DNA of 64,000 nucleotides, from contig JAFUVT010000033.1 in assembly GCA_017477425.1 (NCBI GenBank), positions 308,619 to 372,618 of the forward strand, read 5' to 3'. Origin of the DNA: Bacteroidales bacterium (lineage in GTDB: Bacteria; Bacteroidota; Bacteroidia; Bacteroidales; F082). The notes under the pieces were generated by a model that saw only the letters and a list, made by a program, of their open reading frames with translations, did not search any database and was not told the origin of the DNA. Position numbers and translations under genes: made by a program. This document shows, piece by piece, positions 39,196-48,606 of the stretch (position 1 is its first letter; the number at the start of each line of letters is the position of its first letter).

Positions 39196-41652
39196 TTATT
39201 TAAACTTTAACTTTTTCTCTTTCGTATCAAACTCGAAATTGCCGAGTTGCTTCATATTCTTTTGTCCGATGACCCATTGTTCGACCATGCGGCTCACCAC
39301 CTTGCACTCCACATTGTAGAGCGAGCGGCCAGCGATTCTCACTTCCTTGATGACGAAGATGGCACCATTGGCGATGCCGCCTGTGGTGAGGATTTTATCT
39401 ACGTCGCCCTGGAAGTCGTCGGCAGTGATGCGACCGTCCTTCAGCAGTTGCAAGGCACGGCTTTCGCTGACGCAGAAGTCGGCGTTTTGGCTGTAGGTGA
39501 AAGGCTCGTTGTAGCCGTCCACGTTGCCGAAGAAGTTGAAGTAGCCCTTCTTGTCGACGGTGAACATCTCGGATTGTTCTTCCTGCGGGTTGATGGCGAT
39601 GTTGACGGTGCCGCCTTCGGCGATATGGTCGCGTGGCACGTAGTCCTTGCTCAAGATGCGGAACTCGGTGCGGCGGTTCATTTGGTGGGCGGCTTCTCTC
39701 ACGTCGTTGTTGGGCAGCTTGTTGATGAAGTCTTCGGTGAGTCTCGTGCCTGCCTTGAAGGTGTAACCCTTCACGGTCATGTCTTTCTGGATGGTGCGCG
39801 GCACACGTTCACCGTAGCCTTTCGCGGTGAGACGCAACGGGTCGATACCACGAATGATGAGGTAATCCACCACGCTTTGGGCACGTTTTTGAGACAGGAT
39901 GTCATTGTGCTCGTCGGTGTCGCGGCTATCGGTGTGCGAGGCCAACTCGATGGTGATGGTCGGGTTGACTTGCAGGGTTTCGATCAAGCCTTGCAGCGAG
40001 TCCTCAAATTGCGGCTTGAGGTCCCATTTGCCCAGGTCGTAAAGGATGTCGGGCAGCATAATGGGTTCCTGTGGAATGGGTTCGATGTCGTAATCTTTCT
40101 CAATGTCCTTGCTGAACTCCAGCCCGATGGTGGTCTCTTGTGTGCTGAGGGTGAAGTAGTTGTCCTTGTCGACGGTAATGTCGTATGTGGTGTTCCTCCC
40201 GATTTGGCTATCGCTAAAGTTGAAGTAGCCTTTATCGTTGGTGCGGGTCATCATGCTGGAACCATCGCTGCCGACTAAGCGGACAGTAGCATTGCTGACG
40301 AATTGTTTGGTCTTAGCATCCTTGACTGTTCCCGAGAAAGTGAACAGGATAGGAGGCTCTTCGAAGTAATAGATGTTGTCCAAGCCGCGCGTGTTGCCAC
40401 GGTTGGAGGAGATGAAGCCGCGTTCCTCGGTGGGGTGGAAGACGATGGCGAAATCGTCGCCCGTCGAGTTGATAGGATATTTCAGGTTGCGAGGCTCGCC
40501 CCATTGTCCGCTGGTGTCCATTGAGCTGACGAAGATGTCCAAACCGCCCATGCCGCCATGACCGTCGGAGGCGAAGTAGAGGACGGTGTCGTATCTCAGG
40601 AAGGGAAACACCTCATTGCCAGGCGTGTTGATGCGTTCGCCGAGGTTGAAAGGATGTTTGAAAGGCTCCGTGGCGTTATCGCGCATGGCCACCCAAATGT
40701 CGTTGCCGCCGAAACCGCCTTTGCGCTCTGCGGCAAAATACATGATGAGTTCATCGCTGGAGAGCGTGGGATGACCCACAATGTCCAATGTGTCTACGCC
40801 AGCAATTTCCACGGGACGGGCTTCGGAGAAAGCGCCGCCGCTTTTGCCAGCCACCATGATTTGGCATCCGTTCTTTCTGTGGGCGCCGTTTTGGCAGCGA
40901 GTGAAATAGAGTTTGGTGAACCTCGAGTTCATGAAGGGTGAACCCTCACTGGCCTCGGTATTGATGCTTTCGCTTTCGTCGGCAAGCACTGGTGTGCTCC
41001 AGTCGCCTTTGCGGTCTTGCTTTGAGGTGAAAAAGTCGGCAAACTCTTGTCCCGTTATGCCGTCTTTTTCCTTTCCAGTGGCGGCGTCGCGGTTGGAGGT
41101 GAAGATGATTTCGTTGTAATTGTTGCTGAGCCAAGTGGCACCATAGTCGGAATCACGTGTCGAATTGACCTTTTTTAACTCCTTGAGCTCGTATTTCGAA
41201 GGATTTTCCTTCCATTCCTGGATGAGCGCTGTCGTCTCAATGCCTGCTGGTCCGCGAGGGTCGTCGGGTACTCTTTGGGCATAGGCTTCGTACATCTCGG
41301 TGGCATCCTTGAACTTCTCGTTCATCTTGTAAGTCTCGGCCAGATAGAGATACAACTCGGGATGGGTGTTGGGATATTCCGTTTTCAGAAGCCGCTTGTA
41401 GTATGGCTCGGCGCGTTTGGTGAGGCCGATAAGCCGGTAGCACTCAGCCATTTGGAAACTGATTCGGTTGCGCTCGTCTTTGTTGCGGCGCACCTTGCGG
41501 TAAGCTTTCTTGTAGCGGTCAGCGGCCTCGATGTATTGTTTCCTGCCAAAGGCGAGGTCGGCGTTCTTGGCGGGATTCCTTCTTTGTGCAAAGGCGTCGG
41601 TGCTCATGAAAATGAACAGAGCCGACATGACGATAAGAATGTATCTTTTCAT
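39196..41652 (-). CDS. PorE-like OmpA-family protein with TPR, PD40 propeller and degenerate retropepsin-like tail
   Basis: The protein has 818 residues; the ATG at 41652 begins a signal peptide (YILIVMSALFIFMSTDAFAQ). TPR-like helices span about 25-150, a PD40/WD40-like propeller about 170-425, a carboxypeptidase-regulatory-like domain about 430-505 (FTFSGTVKDAKTKQFVSNAT) and an OmpA peptidoglycan-binding domain about 540-660 (IELASHTDSRDTDEHN, RAQSVVDYLIIRGI). This order is that of PorE, a T9SS component in Porphyromonas. The last 120 or so residues are extra: GYFNFFGNVDGYNEPFTY to LGNFEFDTKEKKLKF follows the retropepsin-like aspartic protease pattern, but the catalytic D-T-G is Ser-Gln-Asn (721-723), so it should be inactive. 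It is likely a periplasmic peptidoglycan-linked scaffold. Confidence 0.82.
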   Translation of the reverse strand: MKRYILIVMSALFIFMSTDAFAQRRNPAKNADLAFGRKQYIEAADRYKKAYRKVRRNKDERNRISFQMAECYRLIGLTKRAEPYYKRLLKTEYPNTHPELYLYLAETYKMNEKFKDATEMYEAYAQRVPDDPRGPAGIETTALIQEWKENPSKYELKELKKVNSTRDSDYGATWLSNNYNEIIFTSNRDAATGKEKDGITGQEFADFFTSKQDRKGDWSTPVLADESESINTEASEGSPFMNSRFTKLYFTRCQNGAHRKNGCQIMVAGKSGGAFSEARPVEIAGVDTLDIVGHPTLSSDELIMYFAAERKGGFGGNDIWVAMRDNATEPFKHPFNLGERINTPGNEVFPFLRYDTVLYFASDGHGGMGGLDIFVSSMDTSGQWGEPRNLKYPINSTGDDFAIVFHPTEERGFISSNRGNTRGLDNIYYFEEPPILFTFSGTVKDAKTKQFVSNATVRLVGSDGSSMMTRTNDKGYFNFSDSQIGRNTTYDITVDKDNYFTLSTQETTIGLEFSKDIEKDYDIEPIPQEPIMLPDILYDLGKWDLKPQFEDSLQGLIETLQVNPTITIELASHTDSRDTDEHNDILSQKRAQSVVDYLIIRGIDPLRLTAKGYGERVPRTIQKDMTVKGYTFKAGTRLTEDFINKLPNNDVREAAHQMNRRTEFRILSKDYVPRDHIAEGGTVNIAINPQEEQSEMFTVDKKGYFNFFGNVDGYNEPFTYSQNADFCVSESRALQLLKDGRITADDFQGDVDKILTTGGIANGAIFVIKEVRIAGRSLYNVECKVVSRMVEQWVIGQKNMKQLGNFEFDTKEKKLKFK

Positions 41653-41704
41653 AGGGTTAAATTCTCTTTTTGCAAAACGCGAAATTGCCGTTTTTATTAT
41701 CGGA

Positions 41705-41712
41705 CAAAAATA
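41705..41712 (-). promoter_or_regulatory. -7 box for the PorE-like gene
   Basis: Reads TATTTTTG on the minus strand, 52 bp upstream of the ATG at 41652. Confidence 0.55.
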
Positions 41713-41749
41713 CAACATTTCGCTGAATCTGCATAGGCTTATGCAACAA

Positions 41750-41780
41750 AAAAATCCCGCCGTTTCCAGCGGGATTCTTT
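41750..41780 (-). terminator. Terminator of secDF
   Basis: AATCCCGC (41753-41760) pairs with GCGGGATT (41769-41776) around CGTTTCCA, with a T-run on the minus strand after the stem. It lies about 35 bp downstream of the secDF stop. Confidence 0.85.
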
Positions 41781-41811
41781 GCAAGCAGTTTAGAAGGTTA
41801 TTGATGAATAA

Positions 41812-44800
41812 TTATTTCTTCTTACTTGTTTCGTCAATCTCCTTGTCCTTCTTTTCACCCTTCATCAGGATGTAGGCGAAAGGCGTGGAGAGAAACACTG
41901 ACGAGAAGGTACCGGCCAACACACCGACCAGCATGGCGAAGATGAAGCCACGGATGGTGTCGCCGCCGAAGATGAAGATGGCGAGCAACACGACCAAGGT
42001 CGTACCTGAGGTGTTGAACGAACGGGTCAAGGTGCTGTTGACAGCGCTGACCATATTCTCCTTCCATGAGGCTTTCGGATGCAGGTTGACGTTCTCACGC
42101 ACACGGTCGAAGATAACCACAGTGGCGTTGATGGAGTAACCGATGACGGTCAGCACGGCGGCGATGAAGCTCTGGTCGACTTCCATGGTGAAGGGCAGGA
42201 TGTTGTAGAACAACGAGTACATACCCAACACGATAATGGTGTCTTGTGCCAAAGCCATGATGGAGGCCACACCATATTGCCATTTCTTGAATCGGATGGC
42301 GATGTAGACGAACATCAAGGCCAAGGCCACGATGATGGCCCAGATGGACTTGCGGGTGACGTCGCTGGCGATGGTGGCACCCACCTTCTGCGTACTCAGG
42401 ATGCCCACAGTCTCGTCTTCCGATGAGAACTGCTCAGGTGTAAGGTTGTTACCGTAGAGGCCCTTCAAACCGTCATAAAGGATGGTTTGAATGACGGAGT
42501 CGACGGCGGGGCTGTCGTTGTTGATTAAGAACTTGGTCGTGATCTTCACCTGGCCGTTGGTACCATAGGTCTTCACCTCAGGAGCGGTCCAGTCTTCCAC
42601 TTCTTGGTTCTCTCTCATTTCAAGGGCGCTGTGGATGGCCTGCTTGTTGATGTCGAGGTCGGTCAAAGCTTCGCGGACGGTTTCAACCTTCATATTGGGA
42701 TCGTCAAATTGGACGACGTAGTTGCGACCACCCGTGAAGTCGATGCCAAGGTTCATGCCACGGAAGGCAAGCGAAGCCAGGCTGATGACGAGGAAGCAGA
42801 TGCAGATGATGAAGCTAGTCTTGCGGAAACCGATGAAGTCGTAGTGCTTATCTTGCAGGAAGTTGCGCGTCCAAGCAGTCGAGAAGCTGATTTCCTTATC
42901 CTTGCTCAACATACGTTCGAAAATCAAACGGGTGATGAAGATGGAGGTGAACAAAGAGGTCAGGATACCGATGCAGAGGGTGATGGCGAAACTGTGGACA
43001 GGACCCGTACCCAAGATGATCAGGATGACACCCGTAATCAAGGTGGTGATGTTACCGTCGATAATGGCGGAGTAGGCGTTCTTGTAACCATCGGCCACGG
43101 CGAGCTTGATGCCCTTGCCAGCCTTCACTTCTTCCTTGATGCGTTCAAAGATAATCACATTCGAGTCAACAGCCATACCCAAGGTAAGCACGATACCTGC
43201 GATACCAGGCAAAGTCAGCACTGAACCGAGGCAAGCCAGCACACCAAACAGGAAGAACACGTTGACCAACAAGGCAACGTCGGCCACGAGACCTGATTTG
43301 TTGTAGAAGAACACCATGTAGACCAGCACGAGGATGAAAGCGAACACCATCGACCACATACCCTTTTGCACGGCTTCCTTACCCAGCGAAGGACCAACCA
43401 CCTGCTCTTCAAGGATTCTTGCGGGTGCGGGCAACTTACCAGCCTTCAGGATGTTGGCCAAGTCTTGGGCCTCTTCGATAGTCATACCACCACCGCTGAT
43501 GGATGAACGGCCGTTCGGAATTTCACCGTTGACGACAGGATAGCTGTAGACATAGTCGTCAAGGACGATAGCAATTTGCTTGCCCACGTTCTCGCCAGTG
43601 AGGCGCTTCCAAGCTTTGGCACCTTCGGGATTCATTTGGATGGTGACTTCCACTTGGTTGTTTTGACCGTAGTCTTGACGGGCGTCGGTGATGACTTCAC
43701 CACCGAGGGCGCACTTGTTGTCGCGTGACATTTTCAGAGCCACGAGGTCGAGGAACTCGACGGTCTCGCCGTTTTCGCCAGGATAGGATTCGGGCTTCAC
43801 CGTCCATGCCAGCTTCAACTGACGCGGGAAGAGGCTCTTGGTCTCAGCCAGCATCTGGTTGATGGCAGCGGTGTCCTTCACCTGTGCAATGCCGACACGG
43901 GCCGAACTACCGTTGATGGGCTGCAGCTTAGCGAACAAAGGATGTTCTTGGGCAAACTGGCTCATGTCTTCGTCGGCAGTCAGCGAGTCGGTTTCTTGGT
44001 TTTGGTTAAGCTGACCGAGCAGGTCCTCGTTGGTGGTGTCGGCCACGGCAACTTCGGTGTTTTCTTCACCTTCAGTAGCCTCAACGCTTTCGGTACCTTC
44101 TTCAGTGGTAGCAGGCTCTTCGGTCACGGCAGGAGTGTCGATGTCGGCTTTGGCCTTTCTGGCTTGAGCCAGCTTGGTGTCGGCATCGGTGAAGTATTGC
44201 TGTATCTCAGCAAAGTTATAGGTCTCCCAGAATTCGAGTTGGGCGGTACCTTGGAGGAGCTTACGAACACGCTTCGGGTCCTTGATGCCAGGCAGTTCAA
44301 CGAGGATGCGGCCCGAGTTTTCCATCTTCTGGATGTTGGGCTGTGCCACACCGAAGCGGTCGATACGCGTTCCCAAGATTTGATAGGAACGATCGATAGC
44401 GCCATCGCTCTCGCTCTTCAACACCTTCAACACGTCGTCGTTGGTCGAGTTGATGTTGATGCCCTTGTCCTTGAATTCATAGAGGAAAATGGAGACCAGG
44501 CTAGCATTGGGGTCGACTTCCTTGAAAGCCTCGCCAAAAAGGGTGACGAAGTCGCCCTTGCTCTCTTCCTGTCTTTGCGTGGCCAAATCCATAGCCTTCA
44601 GGAAGGTGGGATCTTGAGAGTCACCCGACAAGGCCTTGACGATGTCTTTCACAGAGACTTCAAGGGTGACGTTCATACCGCCCTTCAAGTCCAAACCCAA
44701 ATTGATTTCTTTTTCTTTTGCATCGCGGTAGGTGTACTTTTTGAATCCCAAGTTGTACACATTCACGTTGCTGACCGAGTCCAAATAGTACGTCTCCTTC

Positions 44801-44979
44801 TCATTCTTCAGAAGGTTGAACGCTGACTCGTCTCCGTTTGCAAGTTTGCTAGCCTCGGCTTCGGCGAACTTAGCAGCCTTCTTTTCCACGCGATTCGTCA
44901 CCAAAGTGAACGAGAGCTGGTAAAGAAAGATGAGCGCGAAGATAATGGCTATCGCTCTGATTGCTCCTTTGTTTTGCAT
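41812..44979 (-). CDS. secDF: Protein translocase subunit SecDF (fusion)
   Basis: The protein has 1055 residues, SecD and SecF fused as usual in Bacteroidota. It uses the proton gradient to pull proteins across the inner membrane after SecYEG/SecA. SecD is shown by EINLGLDLKGGMNVTLEVSV near the start and by the membrane block GIAGIVLTLGMAVDSNVIIF (RND-type helix 4 with the conserved Asp). SecF is shown by GMNLGIDFTGGRNYVVQF and TVIGYSINATVVIFDRVREN. About residues 275-345 are a Glu/Thr-rich acidic insertion in the periplasmic P1 domain. The gene is closed by the terminator at 41750-41780. Confidence 0.95.
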   Translation of the reverse strand: MQNKGAIRAIAIIFALIFLYQLSFTLVTNRVEKKAAKFAEAEASKLANGDESAFNLLKNEKETYYLDSVSNVNVYNLGFKKYTYRDAKEKEINLGLDLKGGMNVTLEVSVKDIVKALSGDSQDPTFLKAMDLATQRQEESKGDFVTLFGEAFKEVDPNASLVSIFLYEFKDKGININSTNDDVLKVLKSESDGAIDRSYQILGTRIDRFGVAQPNIQKMENSGRILVELPGIKDPKRVRKLLQGTAQLEFWETYNFAEIQQYFTDADTKLAQARKAKADIDTPAVTEEPATTEEGTESVEATEGEENTEVAVADTTNEDLLGQLNQNQETDSLTADEDMSQFAQEHPLFAKLQPINGSSARVGIAQVKDTAAINQMLAETKSLFPRQLKLAWTVKPESYPGENGETVEFLDLVALKMSRDNKCALGGEVITDARQDYGQNNQVEVTIQMNPEGAKAWKRLTGENVGKQIAIVLDDYVYSYPVVNGEIPNGRSSISGGGMTIEEAQDLANILKAGKLPAPARILEEQVVGPSLGKEAVQKGMWSMVFAFILVLVYMVFFYNKSGLVADVALLVNVFFLFGVLACLGSVLTLPGIAGIVLTLGMAVDSNVIIFERIKEEVKAGKGIKLAVADGYKNAYSAIIDGNITTLITGVILIILGTGPVHSFAITLCIGILTSLFTSIFITRLIFERMLSKDKEISFSTAWTRNFLQDKHYDFIGFRKTSFIICICFLVISLASLAFRGMNLGIDFTGGRNYVVQFDDPNMKVETVREALTDLDINKQAIHSALEMRENQEVEDWTAPEVKTYGTNGQVKITTKFLINNDSPAVDSVIQTILYDGLKGLYGNNLTPEQFSSEDETVGILSTQKVGATIASDVTRKSIWAIIVALALMFVYIAIRFKKWQYGVASIMALAQDTIIVLGMYSLFYNILPFTMEVDQSFIAAVLTVIGYSINATVVIFDRVRENVNLHPKASWKENMVSAVNSTLTRSFNTSGTTLVVLLAIFIFGGDTIRGFIFAMLVGVLAGTFSSVFLSTPFAYILMKGEKKDKEIDETSKKK

Positions 44980-45056
44980 TGTAAAACTGATTTAATTATT
45001 TGACTTTTAATTTGTTAAATTTCTAATCGTGTCTAATTTACCCTATTTTGAGCCTG

Positions 45057-45064
45057 CAAAAATA
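45057..45064 (-). promoter_or_regulatory. -7 box for secDF
   Basis: Reads TATTTTTG on the minus strand in the 95-bp gap upstream of secDF, 78 bp before its ATG. Confidence 0.55.
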
Positions 45065-45074
45065 AGAAATATTT

Positions 45075-46388
45075 CTATTTATATTTCAACCACTTGAAAA
45101 TTTCCTTGTAAGAAAGTTTTTTTCCGTACATCAGGATGCCCGTGCGGTAGATTTTGGCTGCGAGCCAAGTCATCAGGACAAAAGTACCGGCCAACAAGAC
45201 GATCGAGGCCACAATTTGCCATATGGGCACGCCGAATGGAATCCTGACCATCATCGAGATGGGGGAGGTGAACGGTATCATCGAGAGCCAAACCGACAGC
45301 GCACCGTCGGGGTTGTTGACGATATAAAACGAACTGATGATGGCTACAATCAACGGCACGGTGATGGGTAGCGTAAACTGCTGCGAGTCGGTGTTGTTGT
45401 CGACCAACGAGCCGATGGCGGCATACAGCGTAGCATAGAGTAAATATCCTAAGATGAAGAAAATCAGGAAACTGACGATAATGGTGCCGAAATCGATGGA
45501 TTGCGCGATTTGAAGGATGTTTTGCACGCCTTCATTGCTCATGATGTCGTTGGCAGTGATTTCCTGGTTCATCACAGTGCCTTGCGAGAGCATGTCGGGA
45601 TGGCTGAGGCCGATGAAGGCCGAAAAGCCCAAATAGAGCGCGCCTGTCAGCAAAATCCACATCACGAATTGGGTGAGGGCCACCAGCGAAACACCGATGA
45701 TCTTGCCCATCATCAGCTGGAAGGGCTTCACCGAACTGATGATGACCTCGATGATGCGGTTGGTCTTTTCTTCGGCCACGCCTTGCATCACCTGTCCGCC
45801 AAAGAAAATGATGAACATGTACACCAAAGTGGCCAACAAGATGCCGAGGACGAATTGCACCCTCGTGAAAGTCTCTTTCTCGTTGCCTTTGTCGTCCATC
45901 CGCATCACTTGCAGGTTGACGTTGGTCTTGACCGCACTGACGATTTCGGGGTCGACACCTTTGGCCATCAGCTTCTGGTCTTCGATTTCCTTTTGCATCA
46001 CGCTGCTGATGTAGGTCTCAATCTCCATCGGCACTTGGCGGATGCTGTAGACGATGGCGTTCGACGGGATGTTGAGCTGTGTGGGCGGCACGTAGAGTGC
46101 CATGTCGAAAATCTCGTTTTTCACCAGCTCCTTGACCGAGTCGATAGGCTGGCCTGGCATCAGGACGAAAGTGTGCTCCTTGTTGTCGGTGAAACGGTCT
46201 TCAAACCAATGGCTTTCGTCGACGACGGCAATGCGCATCTTTTCGTCGCCCGAATGCAAGGCGAGCATGATGGGGATAATGTAGATGGCGGCCATCAGGA
46301 TGGGGCCGAGGAAGGTCATGATGAGGAAGCTGCGCTTGCGCACGCGCGTCAGGTATTCGCGCTTGATGATGAGTCCGATTTTGTTCAT
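45075..46388 (-). CDS. ABC-2 type transporter permease (NatB-like)
   Basis: The protein has 437 residues. A first helix at about 22-45 is followed by a large extracytoplasmic region (about 46-180), then five helices in the C-terminal half (for example VQFVLGILLATLVYMFIIFF and IVSFLIFFILGYLLYATLYA). EEKTNRIIEVIISSVKPFQL is typical of the NatB/ABC-2 family. Its start overlaps the end of the ATPase gene by 4 bp, so they form one exporter. NatAB-type systems export sodium or other small compounds; the substrate here is not known. The function is assigned by family only. Confidence 0.88.
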   Translation of the reverse strand: MNKIGLIIKREYLTRVRKRSFLIMTFLGPILMAAIYIIPIMLALHSGDEKMRIAVVDESHWFEDRFTDNKEHTFVLMPGQPIDSVKELVKNEIFDMALYVPPTQLNIPSNAIVYSIRQVPMEIETYISSVMQKEIEDQKLMAKGVDPEIVSAVKTNVNLQVMRMDDKGNEKETFTRVQFVLGILLATLVYMFIIFFGGQVMQGVAEEKTNRIIEVIISSVKPFQLMMGKIIGVSLVALTQFVMWILLTGALYLGFSAFIGLSHPDMLSQGTVMNQEITANDIMSNEGVQNILQIAQSIDFGTIIVSFLIFFILGYLLYATLYAAIGSLVDNNTDSQQFTLPITVPLIVAIISSFYIVNNPDGALSVWLSMIPFTSPISMMVRIPFGVPIWQIVASIVLLAGTFVLMTWLAAKIYRTGILMYGKKLSYKEIFKWLKYK

Positions 46389-47308
46389 GAGGCTTGATTT
46401 TGGGATTGAACTTCGCTGATGAAAATGTCGTTCATCGAAGGCAACACTTCCTTGAACGAGACCAGTTGCCCCATGCCCAGCAGCTGAGCAAGCAATTCGT
46501 TGGGCGAGGCGCTGAACAGGGTAAGCTTCAACTCGTCGTCGAGGTCGGTCGGCTCCACCTTTATATTATTATAGGTGTCGGCCAGGGCCAAAATCGGCTG
46601 TTTGTCGTCGGTGCGGACGATGATTTCCCTTTGGTGGGTGTCGTGTTGTCGCTTGATGTCGGTCACCTTGCCTTGCAGGATGCTCTTGCCGTGGTTGACG
46701 AGGGTGATACTGTCGCACAGCTCCTCGACCGAGGCCATGTTGTGGGTCGAGAGCAGGATGGTGGCACCTTTGTCGCGCAGCTCGAGGATCGACTCTTTCA
46801 GCAGGTTGGCGTTGATGGGGTCGAAGCCGCTGAAGGGCTCGTCGAAGATGAGGATGTCGGGCTCGTGGATGATGGTGGTGATGAATTGCACCTTCTGTTG
46901 CATGCCTTTCGAAAGCTCTTCGACTTTCTTGTCCCACCAGCCGCCGATTTCAAATTTGTCGAACCATTCCTTGAGCCGCTTTTGCGCCTCGGCTTTCTTG
47001 ATGCCTTTCAGCTCGGCCAAATAGATGGCTTGCTCGCCGACTTTCATTTTCTTGTAAAGGCCACGTTCCTCGGGCAGGTAGCCGATGCGGGCGATGTGTT
47101 TCTGGCTCAGTTTCTCGCCGTTGATGCACACCTCGCCGCTGTCGGGCGCGGTGATTTGGTTGAGGATGCGGATGAGCGTGGTTTTGCCGGCGCCGTTGGG
47201 ACCCAAAAGACCGTAAATGCAGCGCTCTGGGATGTCGATGCAGATACGGTCTAAGGCGGTGTAGTCGCCGTAATGTTTCGTGACTTCGTTGACGGTTATT
47301 TTAGCCAT
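46385..47308 (-). CDS. ABC transporter ATP-binding protein (NatA-like)
   Basis: The protein has 307 residues: an N-terminal nucleotide-binding domain with Walker A GPNGAGKTT (36-44), signature LSKGMQQK and Walker B ILIFDEP, then a C-terminal DUF4162-like domain of about 80 residues. It pairs with the permease gene that overlaps it by 4 bp. The ATG at 47308 is used; a TTG two codons upstream is less likely. It starts 2 bp after the dnaJ stop, so grpE, dnaJ and this exporter may be read as one transcript. Confidence 0.9.
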   Translation of the reverse strand: MAKITVNEVTKHYGDYTALDRICIDIPERCIYGLLGPNGAGKTTLIRILNQITAPDSGEVCINGEKLSQKHIARIGYLPEERGLYKKMKVGEQAIYLAELKGIKKAEAQKRLKEWFDKFEIGGWWDKKVEELSKGMQQKVQFITTIIHEPDILIFDEPFSGFDPINANLLKESILELRDKGATILLSTHNMASVEELCDSITLVNHGKSILQGKVTDIKRQHDTHQREIIVRTDDKQPILALADTYNNIKVEPTDLDDELKLTLFSASPNELLAQLLGMGQLVSFKEVLPSMNDIFISEVQSQNQAS

Positions 47309-47310
47309 TG

Positions 47311-48498
47311 TCAATTAAAGTAATCCTTTATTTTACTGAAGAAACTCTTCTCTTCGGCGGTCGGGTTGGGCTTGAAGTTCTCCGATTGCGCCAGTTGGTT
47401 CAAGAGTTCCTCTTCTTTCTTGTTGATTTTCTTCGGCACCCACACGTTCACGTTGACGAGCATGTCGCCGCTGCCGTAGCCATTGAGGATGGGCAAACCT
47501 TTGCCTCTCAGCCTCAGTACCTTGCCGCTTTGCGTGCCGGCGGCTATCTTCACTCTAACTTTGCCGTCGACGGTGGGCACTTCGGCTTGGGTTCCCAAAA
47601 TGGCTTCGGGTATCGTGATGAACAGGTTGTAAATCAAATCGTTCTCGTTGCGCTCGAAGTCGGGATGGGCTTCCTCCTCGATGAGGACATATAGGTCGCC
47701 GTTGACGCCATTGCGCGGGCCGGCATTGCCTTTGCCGCGCACGGTGAGCTGCATGCCTTCGCCCACACCGGCGGGGATGTCGATGTCAATCACTTCGTCG
47801 CCTTTCATCACGCCTTCGCCACCGCAGTGGGAGCATTTTTTCTTGATGACGGTGCCTTGTCCTCCGCAGGTGGGACACACCGAGGCGGTCTGCATCTGCC
47901 CGAAGAACGAGTTGACCGTCTGCACCACTTGGCCGCGACCGTGGCAGGTGGGGCAGGTCTCGGTGGAGCCATCTTCCGAGCCGCTACCGTGGCAATGCGT
48001 GCAAGCCACGTATTTGCTCACCTTGATTTTCTTCTTTACGCCGTGGGCGATTTCTTGCAGGTTGAGCTTCACCTTCACGCGAATGTTGGAGCCGCGTTGC
48101 TTGACGGTGCCGCCTCGACTTCCGCCGCCAAAACCACTGAACCCGCTAAAGCCGCCGCCAAAGTCGAAGCCGCGACCGAACACGCTGTTCAGGATGTCGT
48201 TCAGGTCGAAGTCGGCGAAGCCGCCAAAACCACCGCCAGCCGAGCCGCCGTCCATGCCGGCGAAGCCGAACTGGTCGTAGCGCGCCTTCTTGTTGGCGTC
48301 GCTCAACACGGAATAGGCCTCCGAGGCTTCCTTGAAGTTCTCTTCGGCGGTTTTCTTCTCGGCATCGGTGCCGTTCACCCACTTGTCGGGGTGCCATTTG
48401 AGCGCGGCCTTACGGTAGGCGCTCTTTATCTCGTCGGGTGTGGAGTTTTTGTTCACTCCCAGCACCTCGTAGTAATCACGTTTTTGTTTGTCTGCCAT
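47311..48498 (-). CDS. dnaJ: Chaperone protein DnaJ
   Basis: The protein has 395 residues, a type I Hsp40. The J domain has HPD at 36-38 (ALKWHPDKW). A Gly/Phe-rich region (about 80-125; [10 protein letters not shown]) is followed by the zinc-binding domain with four CxxCxGxG repeats: [24 protein letters not shown] and CSHCGGEG. The substrate-binding C-terminal domains follow. It stimulates DnaK ATPase activity. It lies downstream of grpE, separated by an inverted pair of REP-like repeats; dnaK is not in the window. Confidence 0.97.
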   Translation of the reverse strand: MADKQKRDYYEVLGVNKNSTPDEIKSAYRKAALKWHPDKWVNGTDAEKKTAEENFKEASEAYSVLSDANKKARYDQFGFAGMDGGSAGGGFGGFADFDLNDILNSVFGRGFDFGGGFSGFSGFGGGSRGGTVKQRGSNIRVKVKLNLQEIAHGVKKKIKVSKYVACTHCHGSGSEDGSTETCPTCHGRGQVVQTVNSFFGQMQTASVCPTCGGQGTVIKKKCSHCGGEGVMKGDEVIDIDIPAGVGEGMQLTVRGKGNAGPRNGVNGDLYVLIEEEAHPDFERNENDLIYNLFITIPEAILGTQAEVPTVDGKVRVKIAAGTQSGKVLRLRGKGLPILNGYGSGDMLVNVNVWVPKKINKKEEELLNQLAQSENFKPNPTAEEKSFFSKIKDYFN

Positions 48499-48527
48499 AA
48501 CTCAAAATCCTTATTCTATTATTATTG

Positions 48528-48557
48528 GGTCGGCGTTTCGACAGGCTCAACGACCTT
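48528..48557. repeat. REP-like repeat, left arm of an inverted pair
   Basis: Contains TTTCGACAGGCTCAACGACC. It pairs with the opposite copy at 48576-48602 to form a long hairpin between grpE and dnaJ. Confidence 0.78.
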
Positions 48558-48575
48558 AACTTTGACTAATCCGCT

Positions 48576-48602
48576 AAGGTCCCTGAGCCTGTCGAAGGGC
48601 CG
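48576..48602. repeat. REP-like repeat, right arm of an inverted pair
   Basis: Contains GGTCCCTGAGCCTGTCGAAG in plus orientation, the reverse complement of the core. It ends 4 bp before the grpE stop. Confidence 0.8.
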
Positions 48603-48606
48603 TACC

